Assembly (NCBI GenBank): GCA_963922205.1 | Contig: CAWUHX010000417.1 | Span: 1-64,000 of the forward strand | Direction of reading: 5' to 3' | Length of the DNA stretch: 64,000 bases | DNA from: Romanomermis culicivorax | Lineage: Eukaryota > Nematoda > Enoplea > Mermithida > Mermithidae | Shown: in pieces, positions 49,401 through 60,064 of the stretch | Layout of the letters: the number at the start of each line of letters is the position of its first letter | Numbering within the stretch: the stretch's first letter is position 1 | Notes under the pieces: generated by a model | Seen by the model: only the letters and a program-made list of their open reading frames with translations | Databases searched by the model: none | What the model was told of the DNA's origin: nothing | Program-made: the position numbers and the translations under genes

Positions 49401-50100
49401 ATATGTGTAATAAATTTTTTTAAGTTTTCTTATAATGTTAGTCAAGTTATTTTCAGATTTTTATTTGAAGTGACATGGAAATCAAGGGCATATAATTTTC
49501 AATGAAAACTATTTAGAATCGAAATACATTTTTGAGCCCCAGATTTTTAATTTTACATACAAAATGAATGTATTCTTGATTTCTAACGCACCGAAAAACA
49601 TCAAATTTCAAGGGATTTTACTTTTTCCGAAAAATTACTTTGTCTCTATCGGTTTCGAGGTAATTCCACACTCTTCTTTGACATAATTTTAGTTTGCCAA
49701 TCCATTTTCAAGCCATTCAGCCATTGATACTGATATGCATCAATTATATAACTCAAAATTTAATATTTTGCGTGATTTTCAATGTTTTTTCTGCAATTTT
49801 GGCCGTCCAAACTTTTTTCGAAGCGTAATGTTGAGAGACAGGATCATGATAGAATGTTCATTTGAAGTTCATTCATCTTCCAATTTTTTCCGTATAATGA
49901 TAGGTTTCTAATCAAAATTCCATTTGTGTTCTATTTTGAGATAAACAACTGAATGTCCAGCGACCTTTCTTCGTCTGCTTCTATCAATACTTGAGATTAG
50001 CATTGTCAAAATCTTAAAAAGTCAAAGTAAGACCCGATCAAAGACAGTTATTAGAAAAAATAAGTCTCTGGAACATTAGTTTTTTCAATAAACTGCTGAA
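49401..50100. repeat. Segmental duplicate of receptor copy 2 3' flank
   Basis: 49401-49610 matches 21438-21650 and 49780-50100 matches 23640-24050. The copy at 21-24 kb is split by a 1.56-kb inverted-repeat element plus extra sequence. Confidence 0.65.
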
Positions 50101-50833
50101 AACCTGTCCACCATAATTTTTTTCGGGTGCAGAGCCTCACAACGGTAAATTAGGTCATCATTGTTGACATGTTATCAAAATCATGAGGTCAAAGTTTGGC
50201 TCTTTGACTGTTAGGGCTTTTGGATCGTATCCTGTAGAATTCTAAACCTTCGTTATCACGTTCCATTTGCAGTCACATTGTTTCACTGATTACTGATTCA
50301 AGTTTTGGCTTGCAGGCTTATTGACTGAGGTTATATCATAGTTTGTTTGTTTTTTGTTTTTGGTTTTTGTTCTTGTTTCTTTTTTAAATGATTCCGAATT
50401 GAAAAGAATTACAATAATTTTTTTTAATTTATTGCTTTTACCAAAGGCTGAAAACGATTTATTAGTTAATGATCTGGGCAGTTGAATTGTAACAAAGAAG
50501 TGATTATTCGGAGGAGTGAAAATAGTTAACCTATAATCTTTTGTGGTTTTGTCATATATTTTCAACGCGTGAGTAATCGAAGCAGTCGAATTCTTTCGGA
50601 AAGTTTTTGTAAAAAACGGAAAACCTATGACTATAAACCGATGACAATGCAATACAGATAACTTTCCATCATAAAAAATCATTTTTTCAATCGATTTTGC
50701 TGACTCAATATTTTTCAGGGGTATAGTAGAAAACTGCTGTTTATTTACATAGTGGTCTTTGATAAGCGCAAACTTTTCTAAACTTTCCGGAAAACCTTGC
50801 TAGGCCGGATTTTTGCAATTTTTTCTACTCCTG
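50101..50833. other. Upstream region of Kunitz/lustrin gene
   Basis: The minus-strand open frame 50290-50682 (130 codons, contains THALKIYDKTTKDYRLTIF) reads without interruption but matches no family I know. No TATA box was assigned. Confidence 0.35.
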
Positions 50834-53800
50834 ATGTTCTGCTCAACTTTTATTTCATTAGTGTTTCTAGCATTTTTTGTTGTCGTTCACGGTGAGTGAA
50901 TTAATTTTAAATAATCAAGTTTATTTTTTGAATAGAGTTTACTGTAGCTGATACCATTATGACTCTAAACGCCATTTTTTAGAAATATTAGACGCCTTGT
51001 TTGAATGTTTTTTTCCAATTTTTCAGGAAGATGCATGAACAACAAAGACAAAGGCAACGCCTGCGATAAGCCTCAATCGACGAGATGGTATTTCAATGAG
51101 AAAAAATTTCGCTGCATGGCTTTCACCTATTTGGGGTGCGGAGGTAATGACAACAATTTCGTCAATATGAACGACTGTCACACGCAGTGCATGCCCGGTG
51201 AGCAAAATTTTTTTGTATCATAAATTATCGAATGATTTTCAGACCATGCTATTGGATATGTTTTTGAACCTGTGATGCTCTGAACGTAATGATCGATTTG
51301 ATCTTGACCAAAGGATAATATTTCAGACAACAGTTTGAACCAGAAAATAATTCAATTTAGAACAAATGAACTATGGCCTCTGTAATTTTTCTAAACTACT
51401 ATTTCATATTCCTACAATTTCCTGTAGTAGTTTCCGTAATGACAGCTAAAATTCCGGTAATGATTGTCCTCGATTGCGTTTCTTAGAGACTCGTTCAACT
51501 AGTTAGAATTTGTTTCAGATTTGTCAAAAATATGCATGAATATTCCCAGCAATAAATGATCATCATGACACAAAAAACCAAGCCATTTCTGCAAAATTAT
51601 ACCATCCCGTTACCTCAACTTTCCCGTTACCCTGACTATTTTGTGACGTAACAAAAAATTACAAAGTGAAAATAAATATGCCATTACTTCTTATGAACTG
51701 GTTGGAAGATTGTACTTGAATTTTTGCCCGAATGGAAGACGATGGTCAAGCAACATTTATCCATACAAAATACACAAGAACTGATTCTTTAAAATGGGAG
51801 GTACAGCTCAACCAAATCGTTTCTACTTTTTCCAGAGGAATGAATCTGTTAGATTGGCTGATGGATCACATACTGATTGATATATGTGTAGAGAAACTGT
51901 GATAAACTCGTTGACGAAAAGGAAGAACAAAGGTCGGAAATAATTGAACTATTATTAATCGTGAAGTTGGTCACAACCATCTTTGTGTCCCAACGGATGC
52001 TGTGACTTATTGAGACAAACATTGAGTAGAAAGATGATATCGAGATTCATGATATACATAGGACAGTCGAGGTAACGGGATACAGCAGAACAGACTTAAT
52101 TTTTCATAAAAATTCATCGGTCGATGTAACGGGTGTTTTACACATAAGTCGAGGTAACGGGATGGTCGCGGAATCGGGACGCCACGGTCTAAAGACCCCA
52201 CCATAAGTTAGACATATTACTTTACATCAGACTACCAAACATGCAACAGATCGTTAGCCAGCAGTAATTGAACCGTAGTAGAGGCAGTTTAACAATAGTC
52301 GTAATACAAATAGTATTACCAGTAGTTTCAGCAATAGTTATAATAGTAATAGTAGTATAATCGTAATCGCAGTGGTGGTAATAGTAGCAATAATAATAAT
52401 AATAGTTAAGGCAGTAGTAGCAGTGCAATCGTAGTTGTCGTAATGACTTTGTAACAATACAACAGATTCACTTCTTGAGCTCCAGATGCAAATTCTGAAA
52501 TCATCTGTATTATGATGCAATCTTAAAATTCATTTAGCTAATAGTCTCAGGCACTGCATCTGCCCAGCAACCTGAGTAATGTTAAACTGGCTATTTTTGC
52601 CCATCTGTACACTTGAGACACGATTTCTGAGAGATTCTACCTTCTGCTCCATTGACCTATGACAAGTTGAAAATTAATAATATCTGAAAAAGAGACATTT
52701 TGAGTAGTTTTACATGCTGAGTATCGTGACAGAATTCATTCCGCATGAAAATCAAGATCCGCATAGCTGCAGTACTCCAAAATTTGGAATTTTCACATTT
52801 TTGGCGTTTTTCGGTCTGTACATATGTACCAAAACATCACAGCTCAGAAAAGATGTGACTCTGAACCCGAATGTTCATTGCATGCAGAAGACCATGCTCT
52901 AAATGCAGGCATGAAAAACATTTTCTAAAACTTTACTGGACACTTTTTATTCCATTTTAAAGTGTCAAAATGGAAGTTGAAATTAACCGAAAAAGTCCTA
53001 TGGGGCCTTCTTCGGGCACCTTCCCATAGGATGCCGCAAAATTTTTTTCTTTATTTCTGTAGCCACTAATGTCTGACATATTGTGTAAAAATTGCAATCA
53101 AATTAATCTTCCTTTTTGGGAGCTGTAGGTGTCTGCACATTCTGAAAGTTGATACAAAAAAGCTAATTGATTCCACTAAATATGCCATCAACGAGACGCA
53201 GGAAAAATTCAAAACGTTCAGATTAGACGAATAAAAAGAAAAGATGTGAGTCGAATCACTCGTAACATTTCATCGATCAATTCATAATGGTTGCGCAACA
53301 GAATGGCTCATAAGAGATGCAAAAAAAATTCTCTCTTGAGTAAGTTGACCGGAAAAAAATTGAAGCTGCGAGTTTAATGTTACAAAATAAATGTCGGCTG
53401 TCTGACTCGGCCTATGTTATAAGCTGTGCGAAAGTGCTCTACAGTTGAAGGCTCCCTGCTTCACACCACGTGGCGTTAGAGTGACGAAAATAGAGCGAAT
53501 GATAGTAAATTGCAGTGCCTTTCCAACAAAGCAAAGAGTATCCGAATCACTCTTGTCGTTTTTCTGTAAATGGATTTCAAACAATCGCCCAATTTCTGAA
53601 ATTCAATGAAAATTATTGAAGTTCTCGATTTTTTATTTGAAGCACTTTGTTTAGAAACCATCAAACCTGGATCAATGAAAATTTACCAGGACTTCAAGCC
53701 ACATTTTTTCTCGTAATATATTGGGTTAGGAGGCATCCTGCTTTCCCAGAACCTTATTGATGGGACATTTATCCAGATTCAAAAACTTATTTGAATGACA

Positions 53801-56180
53801 GTGCAGTGTACGCAAATGTCTACAGCTGCCAAAACGGTAAACGATGATGAGATGCTACTTTCGCAGCTGCTGTAGGAATGTATGAACTAAAGAATAAAAA
53901 GAATATTCCTCGACACCATGGTTGAAGCTATTCCGGAGGGTCAATAAACAAGATTTTTCTTTTTTTTTGCTTCTCATTTTCGACAAAACTTTCTTGTCAA
54001 GTATAAAATGTTCGTTTGTGAAACAATTAGTACATTAAACTATAATCTATTATTTATTTGATAATTCTGTAGTACAGATAATAAACGTATCACATGTGCT
54101 AAGACAAGAGCTACCTGGAAAGTGCAGTGACTTCTGAGTGATTTCCATGAGTATGCCCTCTTCAGAGCTGTGCAGCTCCCTAAACGGTATAAAATTTTGA
54201 TAAAAATTTAACCAATATAGTAAAAATGAATGAGCTGTAAAATAAGAAAATAAAACTCTGCGGCATCCGATGGAGAGGTGCTCAGGAGTGCCCACAAGCA
54301 AAATTTTTCTAATTTTGACGGCTTTATTTGACACTTTAAATCCTCTTGGAAGGTGTAATGTGCAAAAATTTACAGTAAATATTACATCAAAAGTTAGCGT
54401 ATTCTCTCTAGTGTAAAACGATTATTCATTTATCGACTGAGATCAATCCGATCCTGAAATATGGCTTGGGTAGCAAGACCACTGAAAAATGCCAATAATA
54501 CAATTTTTAAAAATTGGCATACTGTAGCAGTGTGAATTTTCGTTTTCAAGCAAAACGAATGATACCATAAAACCCAGTGGACGAAACTACCCGAAGTGTC
54601 TCATTTTGAGATATGATTAAATTTCAACTTATCATAGCGAAGGTAGAACTTCTCAGAAATCGTGTCTTAAATCAGCATAAATGTGCTTTTTCAACACTTT
54701 AACTTAGGTACTTCTAACATATATCGTCAAGTGGAAAATCACATTCGATAAAGCTCAGTTACATGAAAAATTTTCACATAGGTAATTTGATCTCGCACCT
54801 TTTATTAGAGATGAACAGTCTTCTGAGGAACATTATTGTAATACGCCAAATTCGCTCTCTAATGTATATCACAGCATTCGTTAAACTTTCCACGTTACAA
54901 GGTTCTGGTGTGGACGAATTCACCATTGTAGGCCGCATTTCTGAAAATTTTAGCACAAATATGACCTACGTGCAAAAAAGATTAGGGTAACATTGGTTGA
55001 GAATGGCCACATCAGCCATCTCAACTTCGGCCTCTTTGATACGTTCAGCAGAGCGCCTTTCCCATTGCTCAATTGGTTAGAGCATGTGATTGATTTCTAT
55101 AAGCTCTGGACCAAGCCTAAAGCCGCTTTTATACTTCACGCCACGGCCACAGCCATGACAGGTGTGATCAATCAAGTTTTAGTGAACATGACATGCAACT
55201 AATCATATTCAACGTTAATTTTTCGTGGCACAATCCGGTTGATAACTGTTGTTTGTTTCTGTTAAGTATGCCTCGACGTTTACTGTAGAGGTGAGCAATA
55301 AGAAGAGGTTGCTTTAAAACTGGTGGCCCCTGACAAGAGTTTATACAGTAACCTAACTAGCGGTGGCACGTAACAGGACAAAACTGTTGACCTTGGAGTT
55401 ATCGGCACCAGCAGTAAGATACTTATTACTCGAATGCCTATATGTGTTTGAATGCACTGTAGCATGTAGATATTTGTTATTTTCACTTTGAGGACTTTCA
55501 TTGTAAATCGAGTTTATATGCTATTACACAGTAACATTAAGTTTAGGCTTAGATTTAGATTCCGATTTATGCTCAGGATTGGGATTAGTCCGAGGTTTAG
55601 GCTAACACCTAGCCCAGTAGCATGCCTAGAGTATTGATTCTATGCTATAACGTATGCTATGGAAGATATGTGGACATGAGGCACAGTAATACTGCATAGT
55701 CAATGATTTGTCTGCTGTGAATGTCCTTCACTGAGGGTTGTTTTGAATTTCGAATTTGGGCATTAATATACTTCAATGCATACTTCAATGCTATTCCCAG
55801 CCGACGGACCAGCTTGCCTCAGTTCCGAATTTGCATTGCCGGCCCCTATGCCCAAGGACGCGACCAAGTACGGTAGCCATTGGTGCCAGAAAACTGGCTG
55901 CCCGACCGGATTCCAATGCCACAACGGAATTTGGTTCAGTCAATGTTGCAATCAGACCGTCGAAAGTAAGAATCTGATTTATCAAACTTCCAAGTGCATA
56001 CTTCAAATTTTTACTATAGACTGGTTTACGGAAGGCAGTGATCCGAAATGTAAGAACGGACGAAATGCCTATCAACTGGATGGCCACCTAGCTGTGGGTG
56101 ATACTTGCTCTGATTTAGTTTGTCCGCAAGGGCACACTTGCGAAAGCACAAATTTACTGTTCGCTAAGTGCTGTCCGTAA
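50834..56180 (+). CDS. Secreted Kunitz plus two lustrin-type cysteine-rich domains (4 exons)
   Basis: Predicted secreted 184-aa protein; a protease inhibitor-like or cuticle/matrix role is inferred. Exons 50834-50891, 51027-51197, 55801-55965 and 56020-56180; every intron is phase 1, so each exon is one shufflable module. Exon 1: signal peptide (MFCSTFISLVFLAFFVVVHG). Exon 2: Kunitz domain with six cysteines (22, 32, 49, 57, 70, 74) and the FTYLGCGGNDNNF signature. One extra residue precedes and one follows the second cysteine relative to BPTI, and the presumed P1 residue is D33, so trypsin inhibition is unlikely. Exons 3 and 4: one lustrin-type domain each (WCQKTGCPTGFQC...CC and CSDLVCPQGHTC...CC). 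AATAAA at 56211-56216. The 4.6-kb third intron could hide further phase-1 modules. Lustrin-type repeats beside Kunitz domains are characteristic of nematode secreted proteins. Confidence 0.88.
51599..52167. mobile_element. Hairpin element with CCCGTTACCTCGACT-unit arms
   Basis: The left arm has ACCATCCCGTTACCTCAACT and TCCCGTTACCCTGACT; the right arm has inverted units GTCGAGGTAACGGGAT (three, spaced) ending GGGATGGTC. It lies in the third intron of the Kunitz/lustrin gene. No clear target duplication. Confidence 0.62.
52280..52440. repeat. Degenerate AGT/AAT trinucleotide repeats
   Basis: Imperfect TAG, TAA and CAG triplet runs such as AATAATAATAATAATAG. Open frames rich in Tyr or Ile/Thr on the minus strand are artefacts. 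Confidence 0.7.
52441..54762. other. Kunitz/lustrin intron 3, no gene recognised
   Basis: Small open frames (52714-52902, 53476-53664, 54050-54334) have no motifs and no Kunitz or lustrin cysteine pattern was seen on the plus strand. Confidence 0.45.
54763..55202 (+). other. Two adjoining coding-like open frames, unidentified
   Basis: 54763-54990 reads continuously and ends RISENFSTNMTYVQKRLG; two bases past its stop, 54993-55202 opens in another frame and reads NGHISHLNFGLFDTFSRAP to VNMTCN. The residue mix (glycosylation sites NFS, NMT; aromatic and hydrophobic alternation) looks coding rather than random, so this may be a frameshifted gene fragment or two exons. No family recognised; few cysteines, so not another module of the surrounding gene. 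Confidence 0.3.
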
Positions 56181-56216
56181 ACTTCTCTTTTTCATACTCG
56201 TATAAACTGTAATAAA

Positions 56217-57219
56217 ATCTATCGGAAAAATTTTCAGTTTCGTAGCCCATGGAGCACAGTTGCATTCAGCTGATATATTGAAGGGAGATCAATTCATCCT
56301 AGAATTCCGGTCTCATCATTCAGTGGGAAATCAAAATACTGCAATAAAAGTGATTTAGAATACGACAACAGCCAAAGTCGAGCTAAGATCAATTTTTTCA
56401 CTTTGTCTCACAGGTCTACCCAGATCGGGCAGATAAAACTCAACAGCTCCAGATCTTGCCAAATATCTGTGTGTAAAATCCCTACAGCAGTTCCAGCCGG
56501 CTCAGGACTCTGATCCTGAACAAATAGGTAAATGTCAGACGCGGAAACTGCCAGCTGAGCCGGGCTTTTTTGGGTAAAACCTGGGAACGAGCTCTGAAAC
56601 TTGGTTGGATCCAAGTTGGTCTGAATGTAGTATCCAGCCGGATTATGGTAGCAGGGTGCTGGATCCGAGCAGTGACCACTTGGGCTAACCAATAATGTTC
56701 TCAATTGTGGTTCGTTCCGAATATGGTTGCACTTTTGGATCTGGAGCCAGAATCTTGTTATGATATGATGGTCGCACAAATTACCTATGTCATTTCTTAA
56801 ACTGAAGCCCGATAGAGTAAATATGTAATGTACGGCTATCTGAGTGACTCTAATGACCATTCGAGTGATCACCGGTCAATCATGCGATATTTTGGTCAAA
56901 AATTATTCTAATAGGCTCCAAAATTTTAATCGGTTTAGTGACGGAAGTGTGGTATCAGATTGATCCAAGTGACCGCTGTTCAATGTTCTTGTGCAATGTT
57001 TTCGTCGTGAATTGTGGGAATAATCAACAAAACTAGAGTAACCGTGGTCCTTCAAGTGACCAATTCTTACTGCAATGAACTTTTCTCTAAAATTTGTGCG
57101 AAATCTGGACGCAAAATCATGTTCCCGAAGTGAAGTCCACAATTTACAAACAAGTCAACTGAGAGCATATTTGGTTTTGTGTAGATTCCAGCTGCAGCTC
57201 AGTTGGAGCTTGACACATT
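56217..57219 (-). other. Unidentified minus-strand open frames
   Basis: 56408-56872 is open for 154 codons and contains cysteine-bearing, proline-rich sequence (LLVSPSGHCSDPAPCYHNPA, then FQSSFPGFTQKSPAQLAVS) that looks like an extracellular protein exon. 56903-57142 is a second, less convincing frame. No family recognised and no splice partners established. Confidence 0.3.
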
Positions 57220-57430
57220 ATTAGAAAAAAATGTTGCAACTTGAAAAAAATCATTATCACTTGTTTTCGAATGTGATGTGCAATATATTTTTGAGATACA
57301 TGGTGAAAATTTCAAAATGCATTGCGAAAAATTATGATGAAACAATCTTTCGATGCTCAAAGATATTCTAATAATCCAGAAAAAACTCAAGATGTAATAA
57401 TAACAAAAGTCAAGATGGTTTCCTAAAAAC
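57220..57430. mobile_element. Degenerate TTCAAGATGCATCGC-family foldback arm
   Basis: Ordered words match 14041-14280 with heavy decay (ACTTGAAAAAAATCATTATC, TTTTCGAATGTGATGTGCAA, TTTCAAAATGCATTGCG). Confidence 0.55.
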
Positions 57431-57534
57431 AAAAGATGGCATCATAAAATAGAAATCAAGGTAGATAACCAACAGTAACATTTTTTGGAAGGAACCAATC
57501 GGGGCCTTTGATACGACGGCTGGTTTTTTCAAAT

Positions 57535-58211
57535 TTTTACATATTTTACATATATAAGTTTTACATATTTACATATTTTACGTATTCTACATATTTTTAC
57601 GTATTTCACATATTTTTACATATTTTACATATTTTTAGATATTTTACATATATACTTTTTACATGTTTACATGTTTACATATTTTACATATTCTTTTCAT
57701 ATTTACATATTTACATATTACATATTTATATATTTTGCATATTTGCATATTTTACAAATATATTTTACATATTTTACGTATATATTATACATATTTTAAA
57801 AATATATTTTACGTATATATTATACATATTTTAAAAATATATTTTACATATTCTAAAAATATATTTTACATATTTTACGTATATATTACACATATTTTAC
57901 GTATATATTATACATATTTTACATATTTACATATTCCACATATATACTTTACATATTTACATATTTCACATATATATTTTACATATTACTTATTTACATT
58001 TAGATATTCACATACTTACATATTCATATATTTACATATTCACATATTGACATATTTACATATTTTACGTTGTGATATATTTTATATATTTGAATACTTT
58101 ACATATATATTTACATATTTACATGTTCACATATTTGTATATTTTATATTTTTACGTATTTACATGTTTTAAATTTTTATATATTTTACATATTTGCATA
58201 TTTTGCATACT
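57535..58211. repeat. ACATATTTT satellite, left block
   Basis: Variable 8-10 bp TACATATTTT units. It is interrupted at 58212-58971 by a TA-target MITE and continues at 58972. Open frames rich in YIF/HIL are artefacts. Confidence 0.93.
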
Positions 58212-58971
58212 CAGGATAAGCCAAAAAAGGCGACCGGAGCAGACTTCCATAACTTTTAAATGGATAAAGTTCTTTTGATGCGGATTGCTGCATTAGAATG
58301 CCCTGTTTATCTTTGCTGCAAAGGCCAAGTTTTATTCTTTTGGCATTTATGGTTACTGTACAATTATAAATTTAGTAAAAGTGGTCATTTTTCAAATGTA
58401 AAAACTGTGAAATCAAAGCAAAAGTTGTCCCATTGTGAGAAAAATTTTGTAAAGCTTTCTACACACAATAATACTTTAAAGTCACCCAGATTTGTGAGTT
58501 ACACGTAATTTAAAGTCATTTACTTCTTGTTTCAATATGGGGCAAAATTTCGCCAAGATCAAGAGCTTTTGCTTTGAAATTGGAAAAAAGCAAAATCAAA
58601 ACAAAATCAATTGTCATTAACCAGATCGAAAAACGATTAAAATTATTGGTGAAACAGAAAGTAGGACACACTAAAACGGCTCTCTTGTAGTCCGGCTGCT
58701 ATATGGTTCATATGATTGGATCTATTGTACTTTTATATTGTAAAACATGTTGATTTTGCCAATTTTTGTCCAGTTTTCACGATTTCTTTGCAAAAAAGCG
58801 ACGAATAGTATTTTTGATTCTATTCGGTTAATAATCGAGCAATGTGGCTGAAACTCTGCAGTTTTTATGCCAGATGTTTTACCCATCGACGGCAGGAAAC
58901 CGCATTAAAAAAGCTTCACCTAATTGAACGCTACGAAAGTTAGTACCGGTTGCCTTTTTTGGCTCACCCTG
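58212..58971. mobile_element. TA-target MITE, copy 3, inside satellite
   Basis: 760 bp. Left end CAGGATAAGCCAAAAAAGGC, right end reversed CAGGGTGAGCCAAAAAAGGC. Full-length similarity to the copies at 27156 and 35977. It splits the ACATATTTT array. Confidence 0.82.
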
Positions 58972-59365
58972 TATACTTACGTATTTTACATATATATTTT
59001 ACATATTTTACATATTTTACATATTTTACATATTTCACATATATATTTTACATATTTACATATTTCAAATATATATTTTACATATTTACATATTTCACAT
59101 ATATATTTCATATATTTACATATTTCACATATTTCCCATATATGTTTTACATATATCCATATTTCCATATTTCCATATTTATTTCCATATTTCCATATTT
59201 ACATACTTACATATTTATATATTTTACATATTTTATATATTTTACATATTTTACATATTTTACATATCTTACATATTTTACATATTTTGCTTATTTTACG
59301 TATTTTACATACTTTACATATTTTACATATTTTGCATATTTTACTTATTTACATATTTCACATAT
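58972..59365. repeat. ACATATTTT satellite, right block
   Basis: Continuation of the array at 57535-58211, with TTTCCATATTTCCATAT variants at 59155-59200. Confidence 0.93.
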
Positions 59366-60064
59366 TTTTATAAATATGGGCCCCTCTTTGGAGTATTTTT
59401 GAGGTCAGAGCCTGCTTTACAAGGGTGCCATAGAGTTTCATGTCTTATATTATAAAATAGTGCTTTTTTGCTCACACTTCAAGAGATTCTTTTAAAAACG
59501 TTGAAGACTCAAGTTTTCCGCTCAAAATGCATAATTTTGGAAAGTTGTCCAACTTTTTTTACCTTAGCATGAAGTAAAGAATATCAAGGGTTGCTTCTTG
59601 ATACAAACTTGTTGGACTTGACACAAATGTTTAAAGAGTTATTGGCCTTGTTCAGTCTTATTGTTGCAAAATTCATTCAGACTTGTGATGCCAAGGGAGC
59701 CACATTTAATGTAATATTTTACGTGAATGCATCTACTGAGAGAACTGAAACAGGGTGCAACAATTTTACGGTGACTAATATAATGTCATATAAATACTGA
59801 ATAAGATGGCTTTTGCAACATCATTCGGGCTAAAGGCTGTAGAGTGCACAGCATAACATGTATGATTTTTAAAATTAGTGCCTGAATGATAGGTAATCTG
59901 TAGATCAAATAAAATGATTTTTTATTCCGCCTGTTATACATCTAAAAAATCTGCAATCAAACATTACGAATAACAAATTTGGCTGTAGTGTTCGTTTTTT
60001 TACGGCACGTTAACTCGATTGAGTAATAGATCAAATGTACCAATGACAAAATACTGGCACCAGT
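59366..60064. other. 3' side of DEG/ENaC-like gene
   Basis: The exon for the second membrane segment was expected here on the minus strand but was not found. The plus open frame 59591-59800 is unrecognised. Confidence 0.4.

Noticed and set aside
55050..55120. tRNA-like 5' half (GGTTAGAGCATGTGATT)
   Set aside because: No matching acceptor stem, T arm or anticodon stem follows; it lies in an open frame.
57508..59402. Tyr/Ile/Phe/His-rich open frames of 82-169 codons
   Set aside because: Satellite ACATATTTT units lacking stops; no family similarity.
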